Shown: positions 8,650 to 18,667, counted from the first letter of the stretch. The stretch: DNA of 64,000 nucleotides from Burkholderia plantarii (GCF_001411805.1 NZ_CP007212.1:2480001-2544000), one strand, 5' to 3'. A program made the numbers and translations. The notes: generated from the letters alone by a model not told the origin.

Positions 8650-9138
8650 TCACCGCGACGAAATCGTGCTGCTGCCGAAAGGGGGCGGCGGAATCAGCGT
8701 GATGCCGAACTGCGCTGCGGCGGCGTGCATCCGCGCCTTGTCGGCGTCGGTCGGAAGGCCCGCATCGACGGGGCCAGGCTGCGCATCCGCGCACGCATCG
8801 ACAAAGCGGTCGAAGCCTGCCGGCGTGCAAATCACGAGGTAACGCGCGGTCTGTTCGATGCGATTAGTGATCTGATGCTCGGTGCCACGTGGAAACACGA
8901 GCGTGTGGCCGGGCAGCACGTGATGCGGCACACCGTCGACCATCACTTCGAGTTCGCCTTCGAGCAGCAGCAGCGTTTCGTCTTCATGTTCGTGACGATG
9001 CATGGGCGTTGCACGGTTGCCTGGCGAAAATATTTCGAGCATGCAGAAGGCGTCCCCGGTCTGCGCGCCGGACGCGAGCAGGCGGGTCCGCGAGCCGCCG
9101 AAATCATATTCGACGGGCTTGTCATTGAGGATGAACAC
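8650..9138 (-). CDS. cupin domain-containing protein
   Basis: This is a small single-domain cupin, probably a metal-dependent dioxygenase or a sugar/ligand-binding protein; its substrate is unknown. Motif 1 is PMHRHEHEDETLLLLEG, with the metal-binding His and Glu residues. Motif 2, GHTLVFPRGTEHQITN, fits G-x5-P-x-G-x2-H-x3-N exactly. The C-terminus is an extended tail with a PPPPF segment. I prefer the GTG start at 9138, which follows GGAG and gives the usual family N-terminus VFILNDKPVEYDFGG; an upstream ATG at 9204 would add 22 residues. It is divergent from a LysR gene that probably regulates it. Confidence 0.85.
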   Translation of the reverse strand: MFILNDKPVEYDFGGSRTRLLASGAQTGDAFCMLEIFSPGNRATPMHRHEHEDETLLLLEGELEVMVDGVPHHVLPGHTLVFPRGTEHQITNRIEQTARYLVICTPAGFDRFVDACADAQPGPVDAGLPTDADKARMHAAAAQFGITLIPPPPFGSSTISSR

Positions 9139-9263
9139 AGCGGGTTTCTCCAGTTTGTTCAAACGCTCAGGCACGTGCCTGACAAGCCTGACTGTACGCG
9201 ACACGGGACGAAAAATTGCCGTTGCGATACCGTCTCAGTGATGACACTTTGTCGGGAATCGAC

Positions 9264-10181
9264 ATGAAGAACCTCAGCCAATTCGTCAACTTTTCCGCTG
9301 TTGCGCGGCACGGCAGCTTCGCGCAGGCGGCGCGCGAGTTGGGGCTGGCGCCCTCGTCGGTGGCGAAAAGCGTGGCGCGGCTGGAGAAGGACCTCGGCGC
9401 GCGACTCTTTCATCGCACGACGCGTTCGGTGACGCTCACCGAAGAGGGACGCTTGCTGTACGACAAGGCCTCGCTGCTGCTGGAGCAGATCGAAACGCTC
9501 GACCTCGGCGCCCTGCGGAACGACGACGAACCCGCCGGCATCCTGCGACTCGGCGCGCCTATCGGTTACGGCGAGCGCGTCGTGTTGCCGGTTCTGACGA
9601 AGTTGCGCGAGCGCCATCCGGCGCTCGACATCGATTTGCGTCTGTCCGACGAACGCGTGAATCTTGTCGACGAAGGGCTCGATGCCGTGATCCGCTTTGG
9701 CGAACTCGACGACTCGACGCTGATTGCGCGGCGGATCGACGAACAGCCGCTGGTCTTGTGCGCAAGCCCGCGCTATCTCGCTCGCCACTCGCACATCGGC
9801 GTGGTGCGGGATCTCGCGAAGCATGCGCTGATTGCGTTTCGCATGCCCACGACGGGCCGCGAGCGGCCGTTCGAGTTCGTTGAAAACGGCAGCACGGTGG
9901 TGTTCACGCCCGACGCGCGAATCAGCATCAGTCACGGCGAGGCCCTGGTGGAAGCGGCGGTGCTGGGTGCCGGGCTCGCGCAGGTGCCGGCGTTTTTCGC
10001 AAGGCCGCGTTTCAACGAAGGCAGTCTGGTCGAAGTGTTGCCGCATTGCCGGCCCGCTCCACTCATCGTGAATCTGGTGACGCCCGGTTCGCGCGTGCGG
10101 CCGGCGCGGTTGCGAGCGCTGATCGACGCCATCACCTCGGACATCGGCGGCTCCACCATGCTTTCATCACACTCATCGTGA
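9264..10181 (+). CDS. LysR family transcriptional regulator
   Basis: This is a 305-residue LysR-type regulator. The N-terminal winged helix-turn-helix (about 1-60) contains ARHGSFAQAARELGLAPSSVAKSVARLEKDLG, and a LysR substrate-binding domain follows (about 90-295, including the LRLSDERVNLVDEGLDAVIRFG pattern). I chose ATG 9264 because MKNLSQFVNFSAVA is the standard LysR N-terminus; the frame extends further upstream without support. It is divergent from the cupin gene with a gap of about 125 bp, so control of that gene is the obvious hypothesis. The effector is unknown. Confidence 0.93.
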   Translation: MKNLSQFVNFSAVARHGSFAQAARELGLAPSSVAKSVARLEKDLGARLFHRTTRSVTLTEEGRLLYDKASLLLEQIETLDLGALRNDDEPAGILRLGAPIGYGERVVLPVLTKLRERHPALDIDLRLSDERVNLVDEGLDAVIRFGELDDSTLIARRIDEQPLVLCASPRYLARHSHIGVVRDLAKHALIAFRMPTTGRERPFEFVENGSTVVFTPDARISISHGEALVEAAVLGAGLAQVPAFFARPRFNEGSLVEVLPHCRPAPLIVNLVTPGSRVRPARLRALIDAITSDIGGSTMLSSHSS

Positions 10182-10674
10182 GCTCCTCGGAATGACGCGT
10201 CATGGACACGAGCGGGACGCGGGAAGCCGCGCCCGGCAATCCAGCCGCAAGCGCCGTACCGGTGACGCACCCCGGCGGCGGCAGCTGGCGACCGTCGCGA
10301 CGGCGGCATGACTGCAAGGCCGCGCAAAAAGGTGAATTCCCGCCCGCGATCCTGCCCGGCCTCGACACTCGCCATCGGGCGCCTCGACGGCGCGCCGCGT
10401 GCCCATCGGTCGGGCCGGGCGGCACGTGCCGAGCCGACTTGAAGACGAGTCGAACGAATTCACGCGCGCGCGTGACTCGCGCATCACGTCGCGGCGAGCA
10501 TTCGCTCGGGGAGCCCGGTATCGGAAGCAACCGGGAAGCGCAGGCGCCACGCACAACGTCGATTCCGAAGCAAATCGTCCCGCGGGCGCGCACGCGGCAC
10601 GGTCATTGCTGGAGATGAACATCCACCGGCCCTCTCCCGGGTGCCGGTACTTCATTCCAGCAAGGAGTCCGTTC
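10182..10674. other. intergenic, no gene seen
   Basis: This is 493 bp between the LysR gene and the SDR operon. Open frames cross it on both strands, but their translations are Arg/Ala-rich without family features and none has a convincing ribosome-binding site. The SDR frame is open well upstream of its start, but the product would have no recognisable sequence. The promoter of the SDR-PIG-L-GT2 operon should be here; I could not place it. Confidence 0.5.
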
Positions 10675-11577
10675 ATGGCCGACGAGTTCGATCAAACCAC
10701 GATGCGTGATCCGCTCACGCAATACCCGCGTCCCGACTTCGAGAAGCAGCCGCAGCCCGCGCCGGGCCTCGCCCGCGAGATGCACCCGAAGCCCGACCAC
10801 GGCGAAACCAGCTATCGCGGCATGGGTCGCCTGAAGGGCCGCCGCGCGCTGATCACCGGCGCCGACAGCGGCATCGGCCGCGCCGTGGCGATCGCCTTCG
10901 CGCGCGAAGGCGCCAACCTCGCCCTGAACTATTTACACAGCGAGGAAGCCGATGCCCGCGAGGTCGTGAAGCTCGTCGAGGACGCCGGCCGTCAGGCGCT
11001 CGCGCTGCCCGGCGACATCGCCGACGAGGCCTTCTGCCGGCAGCTCGTGACCGACGCGGTCAACGGCCTCGGCGGCCTCGACATCCTCGTCAACGTGGCC
11101 GGCAAGCAGGTCTACGTCGAGCAGATCGCCGATCTCTCCACCGAGCAGCTGGAGGCGACGTTCCGCACCAACGTGTTCGCGATGTTCTGGCTCTGCAAGG
11201 CGGCGCTGCCGCACCTGCCGCCCGGCGCGAGCATCATCAACACCACCTCGATCCAGAGCTACCAGCCCAGCCCCGGCCTGCTCGACTATGCCTCCACCAA
11301 GGCCGCCATCACCGCGTTCACGCATGCGTTCGCCAAGCAGGTGGTCGGGCGCGGCGTGCGCGTGAACGCCGTGGCGCCGGGGCCGATCTGGACGCCGCTG
11401 CAGCCGAGCGGCGGCCAGCCTCAGGAAAAGGTCCAGGTGTTCGGCTCCGAGGCGCCGATGAAGCGCCCCGGCCAGCCGGCCGAACTCGCCCCCGTCTACG
11501 TGCTGCTCGCCTCGCAGGAGTCGAGCTACGTGACGGGCGAGATCTACGGCGTGACGGGCGGCCATCACCTACCATGA
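10675..11577 (+). CDS. SDR family oxidoreductase
   Basis: This 300-residue NAD(P)-dependent short-chain dehydrogenase is of the longer, YghA/general-stress type with an N-terminal extension of about 45 residues ([18 protein letters not shown]...). The cofactor motif TGADSGIG is at about 60, NVAG replaces the usual NNAG, and the catalytic Ser and YxxxK (YASTKAA) follow. AAGGAG lies 8 bp before ATG 10675, which decides the start. Its stop overlaps the start of the PIG-L gene by 4 bp (ATGA), so the two are translationally coupled. The substrate is unknown. Confidence 0.92.
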   Translation: MADEFDQTTMRDPLTQYPRPDFEKQPQPAPGLAREMHPKPDHGETSYRGMGRLKGRRALITGADSGIGRAVAIAFAREGANLALNYLHSEEADAREVVKLVEDAGRQALALPGDIADEAFCRQLVTDAVNGLGGLDILVNVAGKQVYVEQIADLSTEQLEATFRTNVFAMFWLCKAALPHLPPGASIINTTSIQSYQPSPGLLDYASTKAAITAFTHAFAKQVVGRGVRVNAVAPGPIWTPLQPSGGQPQEKVQVFGSEAPMKRPGQPAELAPVYVLLASQESSYVTGEIYGVTGGHHLP

Positions 11578-12368
11578 GCCGAATCCCGATGGCAGGCCGC
11601 CTGCTCGTCGTCTCCCCGCATCTCGACGACGCGGTGCTCAGTTGCGGCCACGTCCTGGCGCGGCATCCCGGGGCTGTCGTCTGCACGGTACTGAGCGCGC
11701 CGCCGGAACGGAACATGTCGACGGCATGGGACCGGGCGTCGGGATTCGCCGACGCGTTCGAGGCGATGCGCGCGCGCAGGGAAGAGGACCGGCAGGCGCT
11801 CGCGCTGCTGGGCGCGTCGGCCGTGCATCTGCCGTTTTGCGACGCCCAGTACGAGTCGCCGCCGGCGCCCGACCGGCTGCAGACGGTGCTGCGCCACGCT
11901 CTCGCCACCGTCCGCCCTGACTCGCTGCTGACGCCGCTCGGACTGTTCCATTCGGATCACACGCTGGTGGCTGACGCGGTGCTCGCCTGCCTCGCCGCGC
12001 TGCGACAGGCAGCACCCGGCGAGACGCCGCCGGCCTCGCCGGCCATTTACGCCTACGAGGACGTGCCGTACCGGATGATGGACGGCCGCGTCGAGGCGCG
12101 CCAGCGCCTGCTTGCGGCGAACGGCTGGTCGATGGAGCGGGTCGAGCTCGCGAGCGCCAGCGACGACACCCGGCTCGGCAGACTGAAACCGGCCGCCATC
12201 GCGGCCTATCGCAGCCAGTTACGCGCGTTCGGCCCCGACGGACAGGCCAACCTGCATATCGCGGAGCGCCATTGGCACGTGCGCGGGACGGCCGGCGCCG
12301 CCACGAACGGCGATTTAGGTGCCTCGCGCCGCGAATCGGAAGCCCGCGCGCCATCCTCATTACGCTAG
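11574..12368 (+). CDS. PIG-L family deacetylase (copy 1)
   Basis: This 264-residue LmbE/PIG-L metal-dependent deacetylase belongs to a family acting on N-acetylglucosaminyl-type substrates. The metal-binding motif [11 protein letters not shown] lies near the N-terminus, and the second metal-ligand motif [10 protein letters not shown] is at about 125. Both conserved positions are present, so it is probably active. It overlaps the SDR gene by 4 bp and is followed after 14 bp by a GT2 glycosyltransferase. A clear paralogue lies at 20812-21621 with its own GT2, so the pairing is repeated within 10 kb. Confidence 0.9.
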   Translation: MSRIPMAGRLLVVSPHLDDAVLSCGHVLARHPGAVVCTVLSAPPERNMSTAWDRASGFADAFEAMRARREEDRQALALLGASAVHLPFCDAQYESPPAPDRLQTVLRHALATVRPDSLLTPLGLFHSDHTLVADAVLACLAALRQAAPGETPPASPAIYAYEDVPYRMMDGRVEARQRLLAANGWSMERVELASASDDTRLGRLKPAAIAAYRSQLRAFGPDGQANLHIAERHWHVRGTAGAATNGDLGASRRESEARAPSSLR

Positions 12369-12382
12369 GGAAGATCGAACGG

Positions 12383-13366
12383 ATGGAACACGCATCGATT
12401 TCGCAGCGCATCTCCGTGGTGGTGTTGACTTGGAACCGCGTCGACGAACTGGCGGCCACGCTCGGCCATCTGCTCGCGCTGCCCGAGAGCCCGCCGCTCT
12501 TCGTGGCGGACAACGGCTCCGATGACAATACGGTCGCGCTCGTGAAGGCGCGTTTTCCGACCGTATGCGTGGTGGAATGCGGCGAGAACCGCGGCGCCGC
12601 CGGACGCAATCTCGCGGCGGCCTGCGTGGCGACCGACTATGTCGCGTTCTGCGACGACGACACCTGGTGGGAGCCGGGCGCGCTCGCGCGCGCGGTGCAG
12701 GTACTCGACGCCTGGCCGAACGTCGGCGTGTTGAGCGCGCGCGTGGTGGTAGGCGAGGACGCCGCCACCGATCCAACCTGCGCGGCGATGAGCCTGAGCC
12801 CGCTCGGCAGCGAAGGCCTGCCCGGCCCGGCGCTGGTGGGCTACATGGCCGGCGCCTGCGTGTTCCGCACCGCGCTGTTCCGCGACGTCGGCGGCTACGA
12901 GCCGAGGCTGTTCATCGGCGGCGAAGAGGAACTGGTCGCGCTCGACGTGCTCGCCCTCGGCCACTCGATCGTCTACTGCGACCAGCTGACGGTGCATCAT
13001 CATCCGTCGGTGCAGCGCGACAGCGGCCTGCGCCGGCGGATGCTGGCGCGCAACGCCGCCTGGGTCGGCTGGCTGCGCCTGCCCTGGCCCGAAGCGGGGC
13101 GCGCCACGCTGCGCGCACTCGGCACGTTCGCGCGGGAGGGCCACCTGCTGCGCGACGGGCTCGCGCTGCTGCGCGGGCTCGCGTGGATCCTGCCGCGCCG
13201 CAGGGTGGTGCCGCCGAACCTGACGGCCATGCGCCGGCGCGTGGCGCTCGCCGGGCGACGCCCCCAGGCGCCCGCGCCGGCCACGGCGGTGACCATGGCG
13301 AAGGCCGCGGTCGAGGCCGAAGCCGCCGCGCGGCATCCGGCCAGCAAGGTGGATGTCAGCTCCTGA
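12383..13366 (+). CDS. glycosyltransferase family 2 protein
   Basis: This 327-residue GT-A fold glycosyltransferase starts with ISVVVLTWNRVDELAATLG. It has VADNGSDDNT for nucleotide-sugar binding and a DxD-type motif in FCDDDTWWEPGAL. A later GGEEELVALDVL segment fits the acceptor-site acidic region. I chose ATG 12383 because the GT2 fold begins directly after it; an upstream in-frame start would overlap the PIG-L gene. The C-terminal ~60 residues are Arg/Pro/Ala-rich and hydrophilic. It is the third gene of the SDR-PIG-L-GT2 operon. Donor and acceptor are unknown. Confidence 0.9.
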   Translation: MEHASISQRISVVVLTWNRVDELAATLGHLLALPESPPLFVADNGSDDNTVALVKARFPTVCVVECGENRGAAGRNLAAACVATDYVAFCDDDTWWEPGALARAVQVLDAWPNVGVLSARVVVGEDAATDPTCAAMSLSPLGSEGLPGPALVGYMAGACVFRTALFRDVGGYEPRLFIGGEEELVALDVLALGHSIVYCDQLTVHHHPSVQRDSGLRRRMLARNAAWVGWLRLPWPEAGRATLRALGTFAREGHLLRDGLALLRGLAWILPRRRVVPPNLTAMRRRVALAGRRPQAPAPATAVTMAKAAVEAEAAARHPASKVDVSS

Positions 13367-13599
13367 GACGATCATCGCCGGCCGCCGTGCGCCCGGCCCG
13401 GCAAGCGGGCTGGCCCCGGACGGCGCCTCGGCGATGACGTCGGGTTGCAGGTGCAGGCCACGTTCGCAGGCCATGTGTTCGGGCGGTGTTTGCCGGCGGC
13501 GACCGTTCAGCCCACCGCCCGACGCGGCGTCCTGCCGCCACCACCGGCGCGGCCCGCGCTGGCCGTACGTCGCTCATGGAGCCCGATGCGCCAGACCGC

Positions 13600-13905
13600 G
13601 CGCGGGCGCACGCGAGCCGCCTCGCCGCCTGGCGCGAGCGCACCGATTTCCGCCATCAGGTGTTCCGGCTCCGCCGGCCTGCTCGAGTGGGCCTCGAATC
13701 CCGCCTGTCGCGAGCGGGCGCGGCTTTCCTCGTCGACGTGTCCGGTCACCGCACGCGCGGCGGCACCTGTCTCGCGTCTTCCAGCGCGTGCACGCGGGAC
13801 AGCAGCGCGTAACCATCCTCGCCGGCCAGCACGATGTCAGAGCAGCACTTGCGGCCAGTGCGCGGCGTCGGCCTGCTTCGAGGCAATCCGGTGCTTCGCG
13901 TGCTC
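13600..13905 (-). pseudogene. receiver domain remnant, frameshifted
   Basis: The minus strand encodes pieces of a response-regulator receiver, as found at the C-terminus of hybrid histidine kinases, in more than one frame. One frame has GEDGYALLSRVHALEDARQVPPRVR. A different frame continues with AVTGHVDEESRARSRQAGFEAH and then PAEPEHLMAEIGALA. The break falls near 13750, where the AVTGH threonine segment should follow. Upstream of the first piece the phosphoacceptor region is also damaged. It lies beside the intact receiver protein at 14254-14715. Confidence 0.6.
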
Positions 13906-14253
13906 GACACTGGAAGGATTGTGCGGCTGGGGGAACGCGCGAAATCGACGCCGACATGCGCATCATTGCCGAGACCAACCGGGACCCGGAAGCTTCCATC
14001 GACTCGGGAACGCCGCGGGCGGATCTCCATCTCCGGATCAGCGCCTACCCCGTCGCCCTGCCGCCGCTTTGAAAACAATCCTTAGCAGGCTCGCGAACTG
14101 ACGGTGAAGCAATCCCTGCCGGTTCGAGCCGTTCAGGGCGAGCACAACGTCGGGAAGCAATGTCGTCCGGCGGGTCGCCCGAATGCACGGGAGCGGATAA
14201 CGGTCGAATCCGCGGACCCCGGCGCCACCGTCGTCACCATCGAGGTACCGCGC
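13906..14253. other. intergenic, no intact gene seen
   Basis: This stretch lies between the broken receiver remnant and the intact receiver gene. It may include further decayed sensor-kinase sequence, but I could not recognise any motif. No promoter or terminator could be placed with confidence. Confidence 0.4.
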
Positions 14254-14715
14254 TCATGACGATTTGACGGCGACCCCGAGTTCGATGGCGTCGTCTGCCG
14301 CATACGACGTCATCAGGCTCAACAGTATCGACAGCTCCGAAGCCTTGCGGAAATACCCGTCGAATCCGGCGCTAGTGGCGGGCTCGCGTATCGCAGTCCA
14401 CTCGTCTGACGTATAGGCAATCAGGATTGCGTGTGCGGTGACATCCAGCGCACGCAGTTCCGCCGCGACGACAAAGCCGTCCTTGTCCGGCATGTTGATG
14501 TCCAGCAGAACGATCGCGGGCGCATGCCGCGCCGCGGCGTCAACGGCGGCATGCGCCGTCGTGACGTACCGCACGTCATATCCCACCACCGACAGGTACA
14601 AGGCGGTCGCCTCGGCCGCGTCGGCATGGTCGTCCACCACGAGCACCCGAATTGCCTGATCGTCGGGCCGCCGGAATGTCCTGGGCGAACAGCGTGTGGC
14701 GTTAGTGGCGTTCAT
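14254..14715 (-). CDS. single-domain response regulator
   Basis: This 153-residue protein is essentially one receiver (CheY-like) domain after an N-terminal tail of about 20 residues. The acidic pair is in RVLVVDDHADAAE, the phosphoacceptor Asp in IVLLDINMPDKDG, the switch Thr in IAYTSDEW and the conserved Lys in YFRKASEL, so phosphorylation chemistry is intact. There is no output domain, so it acts by protein contact or as a phosphate shuttle. No kinase gene is adjacent; a broken receiver remnant of possible hybrid-kinase origin lies directly downstream on the same strand. Confidence 0.88.
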   Translation of the reverse strand: MNATNATRCSPRTFRRPDDQAIRVLVVDDHADAAEATALYLSVVGYDVRYVTTAHAAVDAAARHAPAIVLLDINMPDKDGFVVAAELRALDVTAHAILIAYTSDEWTAIREPATSAGFDGYFRKASELSILLSLMTSYAADDAIELGVAVKSS

Positions 14716-15214
14716 ACCGTCCTTTCCTTTGTTACATGTTTCCTATCATGCGGTCGATCAACAAATAAAGCGTGCCGAGAATGTGTATTGTGATTTCCGA
14801 AGTGTTACTTGCGGGCCCGCATGCCGGCGGCCCGGCGACGTCCCCGCCAGACAATCAAGGGCGTGCCGGTTCGCGCATCGGCTCCATGGCGTGCCATCGA
14901 TATTCTCAATCCGGACCGCAGCCGTCCGCATGACGCGCCCCTGCTTGGTCGGCTTCGGCGCTTGAAGAAGAAAAAAAGTTCCCTTCGAACCCGGCCCATC
15001 GCGCGCATGCGAATCGCATCGCCATGGCGTCGCGCCAAGCCCCCTGTCGAAGAGACCGGGGGCCACACCTTTCTACAAACCGCACCGCCCGGTTACGCGC
15101 ACCACGGCGCCCCGCCACGCGCCTCGCGGCGCGCAGCCTGGCTGCGGGCGGGCGGTACCGCCGGGCACGCCGCTTGCGGCAGGTCGTACCCCCACCCGCC
15201 ACGCGGAGATCCCG
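14716..15214. other. intergenic, probable divergent promoters
   Basis: This is 499 bp between the divergently transcribed receiver gene and the catalase gene. The part next to the receiver start (about 14735-14810) is less GC-rich than its surroundings and is the likely promoter area. Open frames here are Arg-rich and look like chance frames. I see no gene. Confidence 0.5.
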
Positions 15215-16297
15215 ATGCCCGTCCCCCTGCTGACGATCCAGCCGTTGCCGTTCGACCCGATGTTCGAGCAGATTCCCGAAGACGAAGCCGACACGGTGCG
15301 CGAGCTGATCGACGCGCTGAACCACATCCAGCAGACCACCGCGAACGACTACGCCCACGCGGTGCGCAGCGTGCATGCCAAGAGCCACGGCCTGCTGGAC
15401 GGCGAGCTGACGGTGGCCGACAACCTGCCGCCGGAGCTCGCGCACGGCGTGTTCGCGCGCCGCGGCAGCTATCGCGTGACGCTGCGCCTGTCCACCAACC
15501 CCGGCGACCTGCTCGACGACGCGGTGTCGACGCCGCGCGGCCTCGCGCTGAAGATCGCCGACGTCGACGGCGAACGGCTGCCCGGCAGCGAGATGCTGAC
15601 CACCCAGGACTTCGTGATGGTCAACGCGCCGGCCTTCTCCGCGCCCACCCCCAAGGCCTTCGTGCGCGGCCTGAAGCTGCTGTCGAAGACGACCGACCGC
15701 GCGCCGGGCGGCAAGAAGGCGCTGTCGGCCGTGATGCGCGGCGCCGAGCGCGCGATCGAGGCGCTCGGCACGGAAAGCGCGACGCTGAAGAACCTCGGCG
15801 GCCACCCGGCCACGCACATCCTCGGCGAAACCTTCTACACCTGCGCGCCGTGCCTCTACGGGCCGTACTTCGCGAAGCTGGCCATGGTGCCGGTATCGCC
15901 GGAGCTGGTCGCGCTCAAGGACGCGCCGGTCGAGTTGAAGGATCGCCCCGACGCGCTGCGCGACGAGGTGCAGGCGTTCTTCACGCGCCAGGGCGGCGTC
16001 TGGGAGCTGCGCGCGCAGCTGGCGACCGACATCGAGCGCATGCCGGTGGAGGACGCCTCGGTGGTCTGGCCGGAGGACCTGAGCCCCTATGTCACCGTCG
16101 CGACCGTCCGCGTGGCCGCGCAGCCGGGCTGGAGCGAGGCGCGCTCGGCCGCGATCGACGACGGCATGTCGTTCAGCCCGTGGCACGGACTCGCCGCGCA
16201 CCGGCCGATCGGCGGCGTGATGCGCGTGCGCCGCCCGGCCTACGAACAGTCCGCGGCGTTTCGCGAGCGGTTCAACGGCTGCCCGGTCCACGGTTGA
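15215..16297 (+). CDS. catalase family protein (SrpA/y4iL type)
   Basis: This 360-residue protein belongs to the small heme-catalase family related to SrpA and y4iL. It has the catalase-core signatures FARRGSYRVTLRLSTNPGD and RGLALKI, and then LTTQDFVMVNAPAF. The C-terminal helical domain of large catalases is lacking. The His-bearing active-site segment near the N-terminus is probably SVHAKSHGLLDGEL; peroxidase rather than full catalase activity is possible. It has no signal peptide. A GGAG precedes the start. It lies 36 bp before a molybdopterin oxidoreductase gene on the same strand, so the two are probably co-transcribed. Confidence 0.85.
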   Translation: MPVPLLTIQPLPFDPMFEQIPEDEADTVRELIDALNHIQQTTANDYAHAVRSVHAKSHGLLDGELTVADNLPPELAHGVFARRGSYRVTLRLSTNPGDLLDDAVSTPRGLALKIADVDGERLPGSEMLTTQDFVMVNAPAFSAPTPKAFVRGLKLLSKTTDRAPGGKKALSAVMRGAERAIEALGTESATLKNLGGHPATHILGETFYTCAPCLYGPYFAKLAMVPVSPELVALKDAPVELKDRPDALRDEVQAFFTRQGGVWELRAQLATDIERMPVEDASVVWPEDLSPYVTVATVRVAAQPGWSEARSAAIDDGMSFSPWHGLAAHRPIGGVMRVRRPAYEQSAAFRERFNGCPVHG

Positions 16298-16333
16298 ACC
16301 GTGCCGGCCGAACCTGCACAGGGAGCATCGATC

Positions 16334-18667
16334 ATGCACGACCCCCACGATCACGCCACTCACGACAGCGAGCTCGACGCCGATCCGGAACACCGCAACG
16401 AGGCCTATCCCCACCCGGCGGGCGGATGGGGATCGATGAAGGCGGTGGTCTCGATCCTCGCCAAGGAACACGCGGTCCGCAAGGGCGGCGCCGCGCTGAT
16501 GCGGCAGAACAAGCCCGACGGCTTCATGTGCGTGAGCTGCTCGTGGGCGAAGCCGGCCGGCCCGCATCCGTTCGAGTTCTGCGAGAACGGCGCGAAGGCG
16601 ACCGCCTGGGACGCCACCTCGAAGCGCATCGGCGCCGAGTTCTTCGCCGCGCACACGCTGGCCGAGCTCGAAACCTGGCATGACCACGATCTCGAGGCGG
16701 CCGGCCGGCTCACCGAGCCGCTGCGCTACGACGCGGCCAGCGACCGCTACCTGCCGGTGAGCTGGCAGCAGGCGTTCGACGAGATCGGCCGCGAGCTGAA
16801 CGCCACCGAACCGGACCGCGCGGTGTTCTACACCTCGGGCCGCGCCTCGCTGGAAACCTCCTACATGCTGCAGCTGTTCGCGCGCCAGTACGGCACCAAC
16901 AACCTGCCCGACAGCTCGAACATGTGCCACGAGAGCAGCAGCGTCGGCCTGAAAGCGTCGATCGGCGTCGGCGTCGGCACGATCGGCCTGGAGGACTTCG
17001 AGCGGACCGACCTGATGTTCTTCTTCGGCCACAACGTCGGCACCAACAGCCCGCGCATGCTGCACCCGCTGCAGGACGCGCGCCGCCGCGGCGTGCCGAT
17101 CGTCACGTTCAACCCGCTGCGCGAGCCGGGCCTGGTCGGCTTCGCGAACCCGCAGTCGCCGCGCGAGATGCTGACGCCGGGCGACACGCAGATCTCGACG
17201 CAATACCACCAGTTGCGGATCGGCGGCGACGGCGCCGTGCTGGCCGGGCTCTGCAAGGCCGTGATCGCGGCCGACGACGCGGCGCTCGCCGCGGGCGAGC
17301 CGCGCGTGCTCGACGTGGCGTTCATCGAGGCCCACACGCACGGCTTCGACGCGTTCGCGCGGCAGATGCGCGAGACCGGCTGGGACGCGATCGAGCGCGA
17401 GAGCGGGCTCGCGCGCGCCGACATCGAGCGCGCCGCCGACCTCTACGTGCGCGCGAACGCGGTGATCGTCCACTACGGGATGGGCATCACGCAGCATCGG
17501 CTCGGCGTGCAGAACGTGCGGATGATCTGCAACTTCCTGATGCTGCGCGGCAACCTCGGCAAGCCCGGCGCCGGCGTCTCGCCGATCCGCGGCCATTCGA
17601 ACGTGCAGGGCCAGCGCACCGTCGGCATCACCGAGAAACCCGAGCTCGCGCCGCTCGACGTGCTGGGCCGCCAGTTCCGCTTCGCGCCGCCGCGCGAGAC
17701 CGGCATGAACGTGGTCGAGGCGTTCGAGGCGATGATCGACGGGCGCGTCGACGCGGTGTTCAACCTCGGCGGCAATCTGGTCCGCTCGGTGCCCGACCGA
17801 GGCCGCATCGAGCCCGCCTGGCGTGCGCTGAAGCTGACCGTGAACGTCGCCACCAAGCTGAACCGCACGCACCTGCTGCCGGGCAAGGCGTCGTACCTGC
17901 TGCCGTGCCTGAGTCGCATCGAGACCGACCGGCAGGCGGGCGGCGAGCAGGCCGTGTCGGTGGAAGACAGTACCGGCCGCATGCACGGCTCGCGCGGCGT
18001 GGTCGAGCCGGCCGGCGACGCGCTGCGCTCCGAGCCGTTCATCGTCGCGGAACTCGCCGCGGCCACGCTCGGCGCGCGCAGCACGGTGCCGTGGAGCGCC
18101 TGGCGCAACGACTACCGGCTGATCCGCGAGGCGATCGCGCTGACCTATCCGGACATCTTTCACGATTTCGACGCGAGGATGTGGACGCCCGGCGGCTTCG
18201 CACGGCCGCTGCCGGCCCGCGAGCGGCGCTGGCAGACACCGAGCGGCAAGGCCGAATTCGCGGTGCCCGAATCGCTCGAGGCGGACCCCGACATGGTCGC
18301 GGGCGGCCCCGGCGTGCTGCGGCTGATGACGATGCGCGGCGACAGCCAGTTCAACACGACGATCTACAGCCTCGACGACCGGTTTCGCGGCGTCTACGGC
18401 GACCGGATGGTGCTGCTCATGCATCGCGACGACATCGCCGCGCACGGGCTCGAGGAAGGCCGGCGCATCACCCTGCAGACCGTCGCCGGCGACGGCGTCG
18501 AGCGGCGCGTGGCGGGCCTGAAGCTGGTGCCCTACGACATTCCGCGCGGCTGCGTGGCCGGCTACTACCCGGAATGCAATCCGTTGCTGCCGCTCTGGCA
18601 TTACGCGAAGGGCAGCAAGGTGCCGGCCGCGAAGTCGATTCCGGTGCGCATCGTCGCCCCGGGCTGA
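16334..18667 (+). CDS. FdhF/YdeP family molybdopterin oxidoreductase
   Basis: This 777-residue protein resembles the catalytic subunit of formate dehydrogenase H and the acid-resistance protein YdeP. CVSCSWAKPAGPHPFEFCENG near residue 65-90 corresponds to the iron-sulfur region but has fewer cysteines than a standard 4Fe-4S motif. The Mo-coordinating residue is Cys198 in NMCHESSSVGLKASIG, not selenocysteine. The C-terminal part (about 640-777) is the molydop_binding beta-barrel. I chose ATG 16334, which follows AGGGAG. There is no Tat signal, so it is cytoplasmic. No fdhD or mob gene is adjacent. The true substrate is unknown; formate is only one option. Confidence 0.92.
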   Translation: MHDPHDHATHDSELDADPEHRNEAYPHPAGGWGSMKAVVSILAKEHAVRKGGAALMRQNKPDGFMCVSCSWAKPAGPHPFEFCENGAKATAWDATSKRIGAEFFAAHTLAELETWHDHDLEAAGRLTEPLRYDAASDRYLPVSWQQAFDEIGRELNATEPDRAVFYTSGRASLETSYMLQLFARQYGTNNLPDSSNMCHESSSVGLKASIGVGVGTIGLEDFERTDLMFFFGHNVGTNSPRMLHPLQDARRRGVPIVTFNPLREPGLVGFANPQSPREMLTPGDTQISTQYHQLRIGGDGAVLAGLCKAVIAADDAALAAGEPRVLDVAFIEAHTHGFDAFARQMRETGWDAIERESGLARADIERAADLYVRANAVIVHYGMGITQHRLGVQNVRMICNFLMLRGNLGKPGAGVSPIRGHSNVQGQRTVGITEKPELAPLDVLGRQFRFAPPRETGMNVVEAFEAMIDGRVDAVFNLGGNLVRSVPDRGRIEPAWRALKLTVNVATKLNRTHLLPGKASYLLPCLSRIETDRQAGGEQAVSVEDSTGRMHGSRGVVEPAGDALRSEPFIVAELAAATLGARSTVPWSAWRNDYRLIREAIALTYPDIFHDFDARMWTPGGFARPLPARERRWQTPSGKAEFAVPESLEADPDMVAGGPGVLRLMTMRGDSQFNTTIYSLDDRFRGVYGDRMVLLMHRDDIAAHGLEEGRRITLQTVAGDGVERRVAGLKLVPYDIPRGCVAGYYPECNPLLPLWHYAKGSKVPAAKSIPVRIVAPG

